45,611 nt of DNA from Actinotalea ferrariae (GCF_019733465.1 NZ_JACVQL010000111.1:1-45611); one strand, 5' to 3'. Counted from the stretch's first letter, positions 30,156-38,960 are shown. A program made the numbers and translations. Notes: a model not told the origin generated them from the letters alone.

Positions 30156-30760
30156 CGGCGCGACCCCCGTCGCCGGGCCAGCTCGCGCCAGGCCTGGCGC
30201 AGGTAGATGCCGGCGGCCAGCCAGTACAGGCCCATCCCCCACCACGCGAAGGCCCAGCCGGCCACCCCCGCGACGTCGCCGAGCACCCCCTCCGACTGCG
30301 CGAGGAGCAGCAGCGGGAACGCGTACAGGAGCGCGAACGTGCCCGTCTTGCCGACGAAGTGGACGGGCAGCGGACCGACCCCGCGCCGAACGAGGACGAG
30401 CAGCACGCCGGCGAGCAGGAGGTCGCGTCCGACGACGGCGACGAGCAGCCACCCCGGGATCGCGCCCCGGGCCGCGAGGCCGATGAGCGTCACCAGGATG
30501 AACAGCCGGTCCGCCGAGGGGTCGAGGAGCTCGCCGAGCCGCGACCGCTGGTCGAGAGCGCGCGCGAGGACGCCGTCGAGCCAGTCGCTGGCACCCGCCA
30601 CGGCGAGCACCACGAGTGCCCAGCCGTCCTCGCCGCGCAGCAGCAGGACCGCGAACACCGGGACGAGGAGCAGGCGCGCGGCGCTGATCGCGTTGGGCAG
30701 CGTGAGCACCCCGTGGCGACCGGTGCGGCGGCCCGCGGGGGCGTGGCCGAGGTCAGTCAC
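30152..30760 (-). CDS. pgsA: CDP-alcohol phosphatidyltransferase (PgsA-like)
   Basis: A 202-residue integral membrane enzyme with the CDP-alcohol phosphotransferase signature D-x2-DG-x2-AR-x8-G-x3-D-x3-D, seen here from SDWLDGVLARALD to LGELLDPSADR (all four Asp present). It has about five membrane helices and starts with TLPNAISAARLLLVPVF, typical of PgsA. It would make phosphatidylglycerol phosphate or a related lipid; Rv1822, the counterpart, is the second PgsA-like protein of mycobacteria, so cardiolipin-type synthesis is also possible. A possible -10 TAGGAT lies about 40 bases before the GTG start. Confidence 0.9.
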   Translation of the reverse strand: MTDLGHAPAGRRTGRHGVLTLPNAISAARLLLVPVFAVLLLRGEDGWALVVLAVAGASDWLDGVLARALDQRSRLGELLDPSADRLFILVTLIGLAARGAIPGWLLVAVVGRDLLLAGVLLVLVRRGVGPLPVHFVGKTGTFALLYAFPLLLLAQSEGVLGDVAGVAGWAFAWWGMGLYWLAAGIYLRQAWRELARRRGSRR

Positions 30761-30806
30761 TTCCCGACCGCCCCCTGCCCTGCCTCGCCCGACGTCACCG
30801 CCCGCG

Positions 30807-30812
30807 ATCCTA
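30807..30812 (-). promoter_or_regulatory. Possible -10 hexamer for pgsA
   Basis: TAGGAT on the minus strand lies 46 bases before the GTG at 30760. The -35 region is not convincing. Confidence 0.35.
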
Positions 30813-30883
30813 CGGCGCCCGCACGACGCGCCGGGGCACGCGTCCGGCGCGTCCCGCCGGCGGCCTCGACCGCGGCGGCAGGT

Positions 30884-32305
30884 TCACCCCTCGAGCTCGA
30901 GCCGGACCGTCCGCGTCGCGACGTCGGCCTGGGCCACGCGCACGCGGACGCGCTCCCCGGCCGGGAGGTCCCGCTCGGCGGTCCGCGCCACGACGGCCGG
31001 CTCGGTGAGCGCCACGGTGCGTGCGTCGAGCGCGACCCCCTCCAGCACCGTGCCCACCAGCGGCTCGAGCAGCGCGGCCTCGACCAGGTCGGTGCACGCA
31101 CGGTCGACGGCGTTCGCCCGCGCGGTGCCGACCGCCATCTCCTCGCCGAGGCGCGGCAGGGCCTCGAGGACCCAGCCGGGGACGTCCCGTCCGGCCTGGA
31201 CGGCCAGGCTCACCTCGAGCCCGTACCGGTCCACGAGGCGTCGCAGCGGGGCCGTGACGTGCGCGTAGGGGGCGCCCACGGCGCCGTGCACCTTGTCCGC
31301 GGGCGGCTCCCCCTCGAACGGCGTCCACGCCGCGCCCCGGAAGAGGCTCGTCGCGGCGTCGAGGAACGCGGACGTGGACGGCAGCGTCCGGTCGAGCCCG
31401 TCGAGGACGGCCCCGTAGGACGCGCCGTCGGGCCACGGGACGCCGAGTGCGCGCGCGGTGGCACGCAGGGACGCGACGGCCTCGGCATCGGCCGCCGGCA
31501 TCGTGCGCAGCACGCCGACGCCGCCCTGGGTCATCAGGGTGGCGGCGGCCATGCCGGTCATGAGCGACAGCTGCGCGTTGTGGTCCTCGACCGGCAGCGG
31601 CGCGCGGCGCACGAGCTCCCAGCCACCTGCGCCGCGGCGGACCTCCTGCTCGGGCAGCCCGAGCGACACCCCGCCGCGTGCGCGCTCGAGCGCGAGCCGC
31701 CGCCCGCCGATCTCGACGAGCAGCGCGAGCACGTCGTCGCGGTCGACGCCGGCATCGAGGCGTGCCTGCGCACCGGCGTAGTCGAGCTGTGCGCGGCTCC
31801 GGACGGTCGCGCGCTCGACGGCGACGTCGGCGACCTCCCCGTCCTCGGCCAGCTCGAACGACCAGACGACGGCGGGCCGGTCCTGGCCGGGGAGCAGGGA
31901 CCCGGCGCCCTCGCTGATCTCGGCCGGGTGCAGCGGGACGCGCGTGTCCGGGCAGTAGACGGTCGTCACGCGCTCGTGGACCGCCCGGTCCAGCGCGCCC
32001 CCGGGCACCACGAACGCCGCCGTGTCGGCGATGGCGTACCGGACGCGGTACCCGCTCGCGCGGCGCTCGAGGTGCATCGCCTGGTCGAGGTCGGTCGAGC
32101 CGGCGGGGTCGAGCGTCACGAACGGGACGTCGCGGAGGTCGCGCCGCTCGCCGTCGACGGGCGGCCGGCTCCCCGCCGCCGCGGCACGTGCCTCGGCGAG
32201 GGCCTCGGGCGGGTGCTCGACGGGCACCTCGAGCTCGCGGCGGACCGCCTCGAACCCCGCGGCGAGGCCGTCGGGGGACGCGAGACGTCGTCGTGGCGCG
32301 GGCAC
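30884..32305 (-). CDS. RNB-domain ribonuclease (RNase II-like)
   Basis: A 473-residue protein that is essentially the RNase II/RNB catalytic domain without the usual cold-shock and S1 domains. The active-site segment FVTLDPAGSTDLDQAM has Asp66, Asp72 and Asp74 where RNase II has Asp201, 207 and 209; the fourth Asp (210) is replaced by Gln75. Other motifs are YRVRYAIADTAAFV, VYCPDTRVPLHP, ISEGAGSLLPGQDRPAV and AHVTAPLRRLVDRYG. It would degrade single-stranded RNA 3' to 5'. The GTG start follows a -10 hexamer by 6 bases and is divergent from the DUF4126 gene. Confidence 0.88.
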   Translation of the reverse strand: MPAPRRRLASPDGLAAGFEAVRRELEVPVEHPPEALAEARAAAAGSRPPVDGERRDLRDVPFVTLDPAGSTDLDQAMHLERRASGYRVRYAIADTAAFVVPGGALDRAVHERVTTVYCPDTRVPLHPAEISEGAGSLLPGQDRPAVVWSFELAEDGEVADVAVERATVRSRAQLDYAGAQARLDAGVDRDDVLALLVEIGGRRLALERARGGVSLGLPEQEVRRGAGGWELVRRAPLPVEDHNAQLSLMTGMAAATLMTQGGVGVLRTMPAADAEAVASLRATARALGVPWPDGASYGAVLDGLDRTLPSTSAFLDAATSLFRGAAWTPFEGEPPADKVHGAVGAPYAHVTAPLRRLVDRYGLEVSLAVQAGRDVPGWVLEALPRLGEEMAVGTARANAVDRACTDLVEAALLEPLVGTVLEGVALDARTVALTEPAVVARTAERDLPAGERVRVRVAQADVATRTVRLELEG

Positions 32306-32311
32306 GCGACC

Positions 32312-32317
32312 ACCCTA
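32312..32317 (-). promoter_or_regulatory. Leaderless -10 hexamer for the RNB ribonuclease
   Basis: TAGGGT on the minus strand ends 6 bases before the GTG at 32305. Confidence 0.55.
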
Positions 32318-32356
32318 CGGAACGGCGGCGGCACGGCCAGCGGTGCGGGTGGGTGC

Positions 32357-32362
32357 CATGCT
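32357..32362 (+). promoter_or_regulatory. Leaderless -10-like hexamer for the DUF4126 gene
   Basis: CATGCT ends 6 bases before the ATG at 32369. It stands back to back with the RNB promoter in a 63-base divergent region. Confidence 0.4.
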
Positions 32363-32368
32363 GCTCCC

Positions 32369-32971
32369 ATGCTCGAGCTGCTCACCGGCGCCGGTCTGGC
32401 GACCGCCTCCGGCCTCAACGCCGCGCTCCCGCTGCTGATCCTCGGGGCGCTCGACCGGTGGACGCCGCTGGTCGAGCTGCCGGAGAGCTGGCAGTGGGTC
32501 TCGAACGGCTGGGTCCTGGTGGTCCTCGGGGGCCTGCTGCTCCTCGAGGTGGTCGCCGACAAGGTCCCCGGCGTCGACAGCGTCAACGACGTCGTGCAGA
32601 CCGTCGTCCGGCCGACGGCGGGCGGGCTGGCCTTCGGCGCGGGGTCCGGCTCGCAGACGGTCGCGGTGACCGACCCCGCGGCGTTCTTCACGTCCGGCTC
32701 CTGGGTGCCGGTCGCGATCGGCGTGCTCCTCGCGCTGACGGTGCACACCGGCAAGGCGCTCGGCCGGCCCGTCGTCAACGCCGCGACGGCGGGCGTGGGT
32801 GCACCGCTCGCGAGCACCCTCGAGGACCTCACCAGCCTCGGCCTGACGATCGCCGCCCTGCTCGTGCCGGTCCTCGTCGTCGTGGGCCTCGGCCTGCTGG
32901 CCTGGGCCGGCGTCCGCACCATCCGACGACGACGGCGGCGCCGCGCGCTGCGCCCGGCAGGAGGACTCTGA
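32369..32971 (+). CDS. DUF4126 membrane protein
   Basis: A 200-residue protein with four or five hydrophobic segments matching DUF4126. The start LTGAGLATASGLNAALPLLILG and the DKVPGVDSVNDVVQTVVRPTAGGLAFG core are typical. The C-terminal helix is followed by an Arg-rich stretch (RRRRRRR). The function is unknown. The stop overlaps the LLM start by one base (TGATG), so translation is coupled, and AGGAGGAC precedes that start. Confidence 0.85.
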   Translation: MLELLTGAGLATASGLNAALPLLILGALDRWTPLVELPESWQWVSNGWVLVVLGGLLLLEVVADKVPGVDSVNDVVQTVVRPTAGGLAFGAGSGSQTVAVTDPAAFFTSGSWVPVAIGVLLALTVHTGKALGRPVVNAATAGVGAPLASTLEDLTSLGLTIAALLVPVLVVVGLGLLAWAGVRTIRRRRRRRALRPAGGL

Positions 32972-33999
32972 TGCGATTCGGCTACCACGTCGGCTACTGG
33001 GCGGCGGGGCCGCCACCCGGTGCGGTCGACGCCGTGGTCGCGGCCGACAGGCTGGGCTTCGACTCCGTGTGGACGGCCGAGGCGTACGGCTCCGACGCGC
33101 TCACCCCGCTCGCGTGGTGGGGCAGCCGCACCGAGCGCATCCGCCTGGGGACCGCCATCGCGCAGATCTCCGCGCGGACGCCGACGGCGGCCGCGATGGC
33201 AGCGCTCACCATGGACCACCTCAGCGACGGCCGCTTCATCCTGGGCCTCGGGGCGTCCGGGCCGCAGGTCGTCGAGGGCTGGTACGGCCAGCCCTACCCG
33301 CGTCCGCTCGCACGCACGCGCGAGTACGTCGACGTCGTGCGTCAGGTGCTGCGGCGCGACGAGCCCGTCGTGGCCGACGGCGACTTCTACCAGCTGCCGT
33401 ACCGCGGCGGCACCGGCCTCGGCCGCCCGCTGCGCTCCACGGTGCACCCGCTGCGCCCGCGGCTGCCCGTCCACCTCGCGGCGGAGGGCCCGAAGAACGT
33501 GGCGCTCGCGGCCGAGGTCGCCGACGGCTGGTTGCCGCTGTTCTACGCCCCGAGCGTCGACGGCTTCTACCGCGAGGCGCTCGCCGAGGGGTTCGCCCGC
33601 CGGTCGCCCGACCTCCCGCCGCCGGACGCCTTCGAGGTGAGCGCGACCGTCCCGGTCGTCGTGCACGACGACGTCGAGCGCGCGGCCGACGTCGTGCGCC
33701 CGTTCGTCGCGCTGTACGTGGGCGGGATGGGCGCCTCGACGGCCAACTTCCACCGGGACATGGTCGAGCGCCTCGGGTACGTGCGTGAGTGCGAGGCCGT
33801 GGCGGCGCTGTTCGCCGAAGGGCGCCGTGCCGAGGCCGCCGCGGCCGTCCCGACGGCCCTCGTGCAGGACATCGCGCTCGTCGGACCGCCGGCCGCGATC
33901 CGCGACCGCCTCGCCGCCTGGGACGACACGGTCGTCACGTCGATCCTCGTCCAGGGTGACGCGGCGGCGCTCCGGGCGGTCGCCGACCTCCTCGGGTGA
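32971..33999 (+). CDS. LLM class F420-dependent oxidoreductase (Rv3520c-like)
   Basis: A 342-residue TIM-barrel flavin/F420-dependent oxidoreductase of the luciferase-like monooxygenase superfamily. It matches the Rv3520c/TIGR03559 group as I recall it, with the start RFGYHVGYWAAGPP, SVWTAEAYGSDALTPLAWWG, LGTAIAQISARTP, LGLGASGPQVVEGWYGQPY and AAEGPKNVALAAEVADGWLP. The best Shine-Dalgarno site of the window, AGGAGGAC, lies 4 bases before the ATG, which overlaps the DUF4126 stop. The substrate is unknown. It is convergent with the GH13 gene, 15 bases apart. Confidence 0.9.
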   Translation: MRFGYHVGYWAAGPPPGAVDAVVAADRLGFDSVWTAEAYGSDALTPLAWWGSRTERIRLGTAIAQISARTPTAAAMAALTMDHLSDGRFILGLGASGPQVVEGWYGQPYPRPLARTREYVDVVRQVLRRDEPVVADGDFYQLPYRGGTGLGRPLRSTVHPLRPRLPVHLAAEGPKNVALAAEVADGWLPLFYAPSVDGFYREALAEGFARRSPDLPPPDAFEVSATVPVVVHDDVERAADVVRPFVALYVGGMGASTANFHRDMVERLGYVRECEAVAALFAEGRRAEAAAAVPTALVQDIALVGPPAAIRDRLAAWDDTVVTSILVQGDAAALRAVADLLG

Positions 34000-34014
34000 C
34001 CGGACGGGAGCGGC

Positions 34015-35694
34015 TCAGGCCAGCTGCCTGCTGTCGGGCCCGATGACCCGGTACCAGCGGTAGCCGTAGCCCTCGAGCGGCAGCTCCGCGCGAGCACGCT
34101 CGTCGAGGTCGACCTCGCCGTTCTCGATGAGCTCGACCAGGCGGTGGCCGGCGCGCTCGGCGTCCAGCGCCACGGGCACGGTGACCGGGTCGGAGGACAG
34201 GTTGTGCAGCGTCATGACGGCGCCGCCGTCGAGCTCGCTGAGCAGGGCGACGACGGACGGGTGCGGCTGGTCGAGCACCCGCACGGGCGCCCAGCCGAGC
34301 TCGGGGCACTCGCGGTAGCGCCGCACCAGCAGCGAGATGAACGTCAGCAGCGAGTCGGGGTCGCGCCGCTGCGCCCGCACGTTGACGTGGGCGGGGCCGT
34401 AGCCGTCGCCGGTGAGGGGCGAGGGCAGCTGCGACGCGCGGGCACGCGAGAACCCGCCGTTCGCGTCGTCCGACCACTGCATCGGCGTCCGGACCGCGAG
34501 GCGCCCCGGCACGTCGAGGTTCTCCCCCATCCCGATCTCCTCGCCGTAGAACAGCGTGGGCGTGCCCGGCAGCGCGAAGAGCAGCGAGTACACGAGCCGG
34601 ACGCGCCTCGGGTCGCCGTCGACCATCGGGGGCAGGCGCCGCCGCAGCCCACGTCCGTAGAGCTGCATCTCGGGGTCGGGACCGAAGGCCGCGAAGACCT
34701 CCTGCCGCTCGGGTTCGCTCAGCTTGTCGAGCGTGAGCTCGTCGTGGTTGCGCACGAAGGTGGCCCACTGGCAGTCGGCCGGGATCTCCGGCCGGTCGAG
34801 CAGCGCCTGGACCAGCGGGCCGGCGTCCTGCCGCGCGAGCGACAGGTACATCTTCTGCATCGCGATGAAGTCGAACATCATCGTCAGCTCGTCGCCGTCG
34901 CCCTCCCCGAAGAAGAGGCGCTGCTGCTCGTGCGGGAGGTTCACCTCACCGAGGAGGATGCCGCTGCCGGTCCGCCGGCCCAGGAAGGACCGCAGCGACC
35001 GCAGGTAGTCGTGCGGGTCGCCGAGGGCCTCGACCTGCTCGTCGCCCGCGCCGACCGTCTCGAGGAAGAACGGCACGGCGTCCACGCGGAAGCCGTCGAG
35101 CCCCAGCTCGAGCCAGTAGCCCATGACCTTGGCGATCTCGTCACGGACCTTCGGGTTCGCGACGTTGAGGTCGGGCTGGTGCTTGTAGAAGCGGTGCAGG
35201 TAGTACTCGCCCGTCTTCTCGTCCAGCTCCCAGATGCTCGTCTCCTGGTCCGGGAAGACGACCTCCTTCGACGTGTCGGGCGGCGGGTCGCTCCGCCAGA
35301 CGTAGAAGTCCCGGTACGGGCTGTCCTTGCTGGACCGGGCGGAGCGGAACCACGGGTGCCTGTCCGACGTGTGGTTGACCACGATGTCCGCGATGACGCG
35401 CATGCCGCGGTCCTTCGCGGTGCGGATGAGCTCGACCAGGTCGCCGGGCGTGCCGAGTCGCGGGTCGACCCCGTAGAGGTCGGTGACGTCGTAGCCGTCG
35501 TCCCGATCTGTCGTCGGGTAGAACGGCATGAGCCACAGGCACGTCACGCCGAGCTCGGCGAGGTGGTCGATGCGCTGCGCGAGGCCCTGGAAGTCGCCCG
35601 TGCCGTCGCCGTCCCAGTCGAGGTAGGTCTCGACGTCGAGGCAGTAGATGACGGCGTTCTTCCACCACAGGTCGCCGGTGTCGGTGATCCTCAT
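34015..35694 (-). CDS. GH13 alpha-amylase family protein (trehalose synthase-like)
   Basis: A 559-residue glycoside hydrolase 13 enzyme with the TreS-like layout. Conserved regions are I DIVVNH (103-108), II GFRVD with the nucleophile Asp205, III GEVN with the acid/base Glu250, and IV FVRNHDE with Asp318. It begins LWWKNAVIYCLDVETYLDWDGD, has the DLNVANPKV segment and a short C-terminal beta domain. All catalytic residues are present. Trehalose synthase, maltosyltransferase and oligosaccharide-acting enzymes share this layout, so the reaction is not certain. The ATG overlaps the stop of the upstream LLM gene by four bases. Confidence 0.88.
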   Translation of the reverse strand: MRITDTGDLWWKNAVIYCLDVETYLDWDGDGTGDFQGLAQRIDHLAELGVTCLWLMPFYPTTDRDDGYDVTDLYGVDPRLGTPGDLVELIRTAKDRGMRVIADIVVNHTSDRHPWFRSARSSKDSPYRDFYVWRSDPPPDTSKEVVFPDQETSIWELDEKTGEYYLHRFYKHQPDLNVANPKVRDEIAKVMGYWLELGLDGFRVDAVPFFLETVGAGDEQVEALGDPHDYLRSLRSFLGRRTGSGILLGEVNLPHEQQRLFFGEGDGDELTMMFDFIAMQKMYLSLARQDAGPLVQALLDRPEIPADCQWATFVRNHDELTLDKLSEPERQEVFAAFGPDPEMQLYGRGLRRRLPPMVDGDPRRVRLVYSLLFALPGTPTLFYGEEIGMGENLDVPGRLAVRTPMQWSDDANGGFSRARASQLPSPLTGDGYGPAHVNVRAQRRDPDSLLTFISLLVRRYRECPELGWAPVRVLDQPHPSVVALLSELDGGAVMTLHNLSSDPVTVPVALDAERAGHRLVELIENGEVDLDERARAELPLEGYGYRWYRVIGPDSRQLA

Positions 35695-36665
35695 GCGGTC
35701 GCCCCGATCCCCTTGAGCTGTGGGAGCACGTGCTCGCCGAACGCGTCGACGAAGGCCTCCTGCTCCTGTCCGACGTGGTGGAGGTAGACCTCGTCGAAGC
35801 CGATCGAGGCGAGCTCGGCGATCCACGCGGTCTGCTGCGCGAGGTCCGACGAGACCAGCACGGACTTGTGCACGTCCTCGGGACGCACGTGCGACGACGC
35901 GACGTCGAAGTGCTCCGGCGTCGCGAGGTCCCAGCAGACGGGCGGCGGGAAGACGTTCGAGCGCCACTGGTCGAACGCGATGTGCTCGGCCTCGGCCTGG
36001 TCGGGCGCCCAGGAGACGTGCACCTGGAGCGCGAGCGGCCCGCGCCCGCCCTCCTCCCGGTAGGCGGCGACCATCTCGCGCAGCACCTCGTGAGGCTGGT
36101 TGATGGTGATGAGCCCGTCGGCCCACGACGCGCACCGCCGCGCGGTGGCGACGGTCACGGCCGGCCCGATGAGCGCGGGCGGCTCCTCGGGCAGCGTCCA
36201 GATCCGGGCGCGGTCGACCGTCACGAGGCCGTGGTGGGTGACCTCCTCCCCCGCGAGGAGGCGCCGGATCACCCCGACGGTCTCGACCAGGCGGTCGTCG
36301 CGGACGTCCTTCACCGGCCAGGGGTCGCCGGTGATGTGCTCGTTCGCGTTCTCGCCCGAGCCGAGCGCGGCCCAGAACCGGCCGGGGAACATGGCGGCGA
36401 GCGTCGCCGCGGCCTGGGCGATGATCGCCGGGTGGTACCGCTGGCCCGGGGCGTTCACGACGCCGAAGCGCAGCGACGTCGTCGCGAGCGCGGCGCCGAG
36501 CCAGGACCAGGCGAACCCGGAGTGGCCCTGGCGCGCGCTCCACGGCGCGAAGTGGTCGGAGCACATCGCCGCGTCGAAGCCCGCCTGCTCGGCCTGCTGC
36601 ACCGCGCGCAGCAGCGCGGCGGGATGAACCTGCTCGTGGGAGGCGTGGTAGCCGATCGTGGTCAC
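35691..36665 (-). CDS. LLM class flavin-dependent oxidoreductase (TIGR03885-like)
   Basis: A 324-residue TIM-barrel oxidoreductase. Its start TTIGYHASHEQVHPAALLRAVQQAEQAGFDAAMCSDHFAPWS and the sections GFAWSWLGAALATT, VNAPGQRYHPAIIAQAAATL, LGSGENANEHITGDPWP and QVHVSWAPDQAEAEHIAFDQW resemble the subgroup thought to use FMN rather than F420. The GTG start has a TAGACA hexamer 6 bases upstream, weak because the last base is A. It overlaps the GH13 gene (ATGA), so the two are made together. Substrate unknown. Confidence 0.88.
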   Translation of the reverse strand: MTTIGYHASHEQVHPAALLRAVQQAEQAGFDAAMCSDHFAPWSARQGHSGFAWSWLGAALATTSLRFGVVNAPGQRYHPAIIAQAAATLAAMFPGRFWAALGSGENANEHITGDPWPVKDVRDDRLVETVGVIRRLLAGEEVTHHGLVTVDRARIWTLPEEPPALIGPAVTVATARRCASWADGLITINQPHEVLREMVAAYREEGGRGPLALQVHVSWAPDQAEAEHIAFDQWRSNVFPPPVCWDLATPEHFDVASSHVRPEDVHKSVLVSSDLAQQTAWIAELASIGFDEVYLHHVGQEQEAFVDAFGEHVLPQLKGIGATA

Positions 36666-36763
36666 GCACCGTGTCTACCGGTCCTCCCCGGCCGACGCGC
36701 GTCGGGCGACCCCCCGGGCGGCCGCCCTGCGACGCCGGGGCAGCGATGACAGACTCTCCTGGC

Positions 36764-37828
36764 GTGAGCACACCGACGCAGAACGCGAGCAGCAGCCGAC
36801 CGCACCGCGCCGCACGCCTCGAGGACAGGTTCAACGCCCTCGTCGCGCGCAAGCTGGCGGAGCGCGGCTGGGTCCCCCGCGTCGAGCCCTACACCGGGTA
36901 CGGCGCCGACGGGTGGGTCCGGGTCATGGCGCGCACGCTCCTCGCGCCGCCGGACTCGGAGCCGCGCGAGGTGGCCGAGCGCGACGCCGCGTCGGCCCAG
37001 CGCGCCGTGCGCGGGTGGCGGTCGTTCGTCACGGCGCAGGTGCCCGCGACCGAGGTCGAGGTGCAGGCCGGGAGCCGGCGTCACGTGCTCCGGTCCGACC
37101 GCGGCGGGTACATCGACCAGATCGTCGAGTCGGACCTCGAGCCCGGCTGGCACGACGTCACGCTGACCGTCAGCGGGCGCAGCATCACGGCGCCCGTGCT
37201 GGTCGTCGCCCCGGACCAGCGGACGGCCCTGGTGAGCGACATCGACGACACGGTCATGGTCACGGCGCTCCCGCGCCCCCTGCTCGCCGCGTGGAACAGC
37301 ATGGTGCTGCACGAGAACGCGCGCCGCGTGGTGCCCGGCATGGCCGCCCTGTACCGGCGGTGGAACGAGGCCAACCCCGGCTCGCCCACGTTCTACCTGT
37401 CCACGGGCGCGTGGAACGTGGCACCGGCGCTGCGGCGCTTCCTCGCGCGGCACGGCTACCCGGCCGGACCGCTGCTGCTCACCGACTGGGGCCCGACCAA
37501 CACCGGATGGTTCCGCAGCGGGCAGCAGCACAAGCGGGACACCCTGCGCCGCCTGCTCCAGGAGCTCCCGCAGATCAGCTGGGTCCTCGTGGGCGACGAC
37601 GGTCAGCACGACCCGCAGATCTACGGCGACATCGCCGCCGAGCACCCGGACCGGATCACCCTCGTCGCCATCCGCCAGCTGACGCCGGCCGAGCAGCTGC
37701 TCGCGCACGGCACGCCGGCGCCGGCGGAGGACGACGACGTCGCCGCCCGCGCCGCGACGCCGCTCGTGGTGCACGGCGGCGACGGCAACGAGATCGCGCT
37801 GCGCCTCATCGACGCCGGGGTGCTCTGA
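36764..37828 (+). CDS. App1-type phosphatase domain protein (DUF2183)
   Basis: A 354-residue protein with the conserved App1/DUF2183 phosphatidate phosphatase-like domain. The key motif is VSDIDDTVMVT, with DxDxT supplying the nucleophile and general acid; later motifs are FYLSTGAWNVAP, LLTDWGPTNTGWF and LVGDDGQHDPQIY, which fit a HAD-like phosphatase. The N-terminal third carries a beta-rich segment around TGYGADGWVRVMAR, as usual. In-frame ATG at 36746 is an alternative start; the hexamer CAGACT ends 8 bases before the GTG at 36764. Yeast App1 dephosphorylates phosphatidate, but the bacterial substrate is untested. Confidence 0.87.
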   Translation: MSTPTQNASSSRPHRAARLEDRFNALVARKLAERGWVPRVEPYTGYGADGWVRVMARTLLAPPDSEPREVAERDAASAQRAVRGWRSFVTAQVPATEVEVQAGSRRHVLRSDRGGYIDQIVESDLEPGWHDVTLTVSGRSITAPVLVVAPDQRTALVSDIDDTVMVTALPRPLLAAWNSMVLHENARRVVPGMAALYRRWNEANPGSPTFYLSTGAWNVAPALRRFLARHGYPAGPLLLTDWGPTNTGWFRSGQQHKRDTLRRLLQELPQISWVLVGDDGQHDPQIYGDIAAEHPDRITLVAIRQLTPAEQLLAHGTPAPAEDDDVAARAATPLVVHGGDGNEIALRLIDAGVL

Positions 37829-37838
37829 GCGCGCCGCG

Positions 37839-37861
37839 GCGCGCCCGGTGACGGGCGGCGC
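37839..37861. terminator. Hairpin between convergent App1 and threonine aldolase genes
   Basis: About nine base pairs with one bulged base and a GTGA loop, immediately after the App1 stop and next to the aldolase stop. Confidence 0.45.
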
Positions 37862-38920
37862 TCAGCGCGCGAGCTCCTCCGCGAGGGCAGCGGCGAAGGC
37901 GTCGACGTCGGCCTCGGTCGTGTCGAAGGCGCACATCCAGCGCACCTCGTTCCTGGCGGCGTCCCAGTCGTAGAACCGGAACCGCTCGCGCAGGCGGTCG
38001 GCGACGCCCGGCGGCAGCGCGGCGAACACCGCGTTGGACTCGACGGCCTGGACGACCTCGACGCCGGGGAGCACGGCGACGGCGTCCCGCAGGCGGAGCG
38101 CCATCGCGTTGGCGTGCTGCGCCGAGCGCAGCCACAGGTCGCCCTCGAGGAGGGCGAGGAGCTGCGCGGACAAGAAGCGCATCTTCGAGCCCAGCTGCAT
38201 GTTCATCTTCCGCAGGTAGGTGAGCCCCTGGGCGGCCTCGGGGTCGAGCACGACGACGGCCTCGGCGCCGAGCAGGCCGTTCTTCGTGCCCCCGAACGAG
38301 ACGACGTCGACGCCGACGTCGGTCGTGATCGCCCGCAGCGGGACGCCGAGCGTCGCGGCGGCGTTGGCGATCCGGGCGCCGTCCATGTGGACGCGCATCC
38401 CCCGCTCGTGCGCGTGGTCGCACAGCGCGCGGAGCTCGTCGGGCGTGTAGCAGGTGCCGAGCTCGGTCGTCTGCGTGAGGGAGACGACGAGCGGCTGCGC
38501 GCGGTGCTCGTCGCCCCAGCCCCACGCCTCCTGGTCGACGAGCTCGGGGGTGAGCTTGGCGTCGGGCGTCGGGACGGTGAGGAGCTTGATCCCCGCGACG
38601 CGCTCGGGCGCGCCGTTCTCGTCGGTGTGGATGTGCGCGTTGCGCGTGCAGACGACGGCGCCCCACGGCGGCAGCATCGCCTGCAGCGAGAGCACGTTGG
38701 CGCCCGTGCCGTTGAAGACGGGGAAGACCTCGACCGCCCGCCCCAGGTGCTCGGCCATCACCTCGTGGAGGCGTGCCGTGTAGACGTCCTCCCCGTAGGA
38801 GACCTGGTGCCCGCCGTTGGCCGCGGCGACTGCGGCCAGCACCTCCGGGTGGACGCCGGCGTAGTTGTCCGAGGCGAAGCTCTTGAGGGCAGGGTCGTGC
38901 AGCTGGTGCGTGGTCGTCAC
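37862..38920 (-). CDS. Low-specificity L-threonine aldolase family protein
   Basis: A 352-residue PLP enzyme of the beta-eliminating lyase / threonine aldolase fold that splits L-threonine or allo-threonine into glycine and acetaldehyde. The PLP lysine is Lys213 in SFGGTK, preceded by HMDGARIAN (178-186), NGTGANV (70-76) and SYGED in the N-terminal part. The length and order fit the family. The GTG start has GAGGAT 7 bases upstream. A perfect 9-bp hairpin ends the DUF6421 gene just ahead, so it probably has its own promoter. Confidence 0.9.
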   Translation of the reverse strand: MTTTHQLHDPALKSFASDNYAGVHPEVLAAVAAANGGHQVSYGEDVYTARLHEVMAEHLGRAVEVFPVFNGTGANVLSLQAMLPPWGAVVCTRNAHIHTDENGAPERVAGIKLLTVPTPDAKLTPELVDQEAWGWGDEHRAQPLVVSLTQTTELGTCYTPDELRALCDHAHERGMRVHMDGARIANAAATLGVPLRAITTDVGVDVVSFGGTKNGLLGAEAVVVLDPEAAQGLTYLRKMNMQLGSKMRFLSAQLLALLEGDLWLRSAQHANAMALRLRDAVAVLPGVEVVQAVESNAVFAALPPGVADRLRERFRFYDWDAARNEVRWMCAFDTTEADVDAFAAALAEELAR

Positions 38921-38927
38921 GCGGGAG

Positions 38928-38933
38928 ATCCTC
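38928..38933 (-). promoter_or_regulatory. Leaderless -10-like hexamer for the aldolase gene
   Basis: GAGGAT on the minus strand ends 7 bases before the GTG at 38920. It is weaker than TANNNT, but the upstream terminator supports a promoter here. Confidence 0.35.
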
Positions 38934-38938
38934 TCATC

Positions 38939-38960
38939 GCGCGCGGGCCCTCCCGCGCGC
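38939..38960 (-). terminator. Terminator hairpin after the DUF6421 gene
   Basis: GCGCGCGGG pairs with CCCGCGCGC (9 bp, perfect) around a 4-base loop. It stands between the DUF6421 stop (38963) and the aldolase promoter. Confidence 0.55.
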
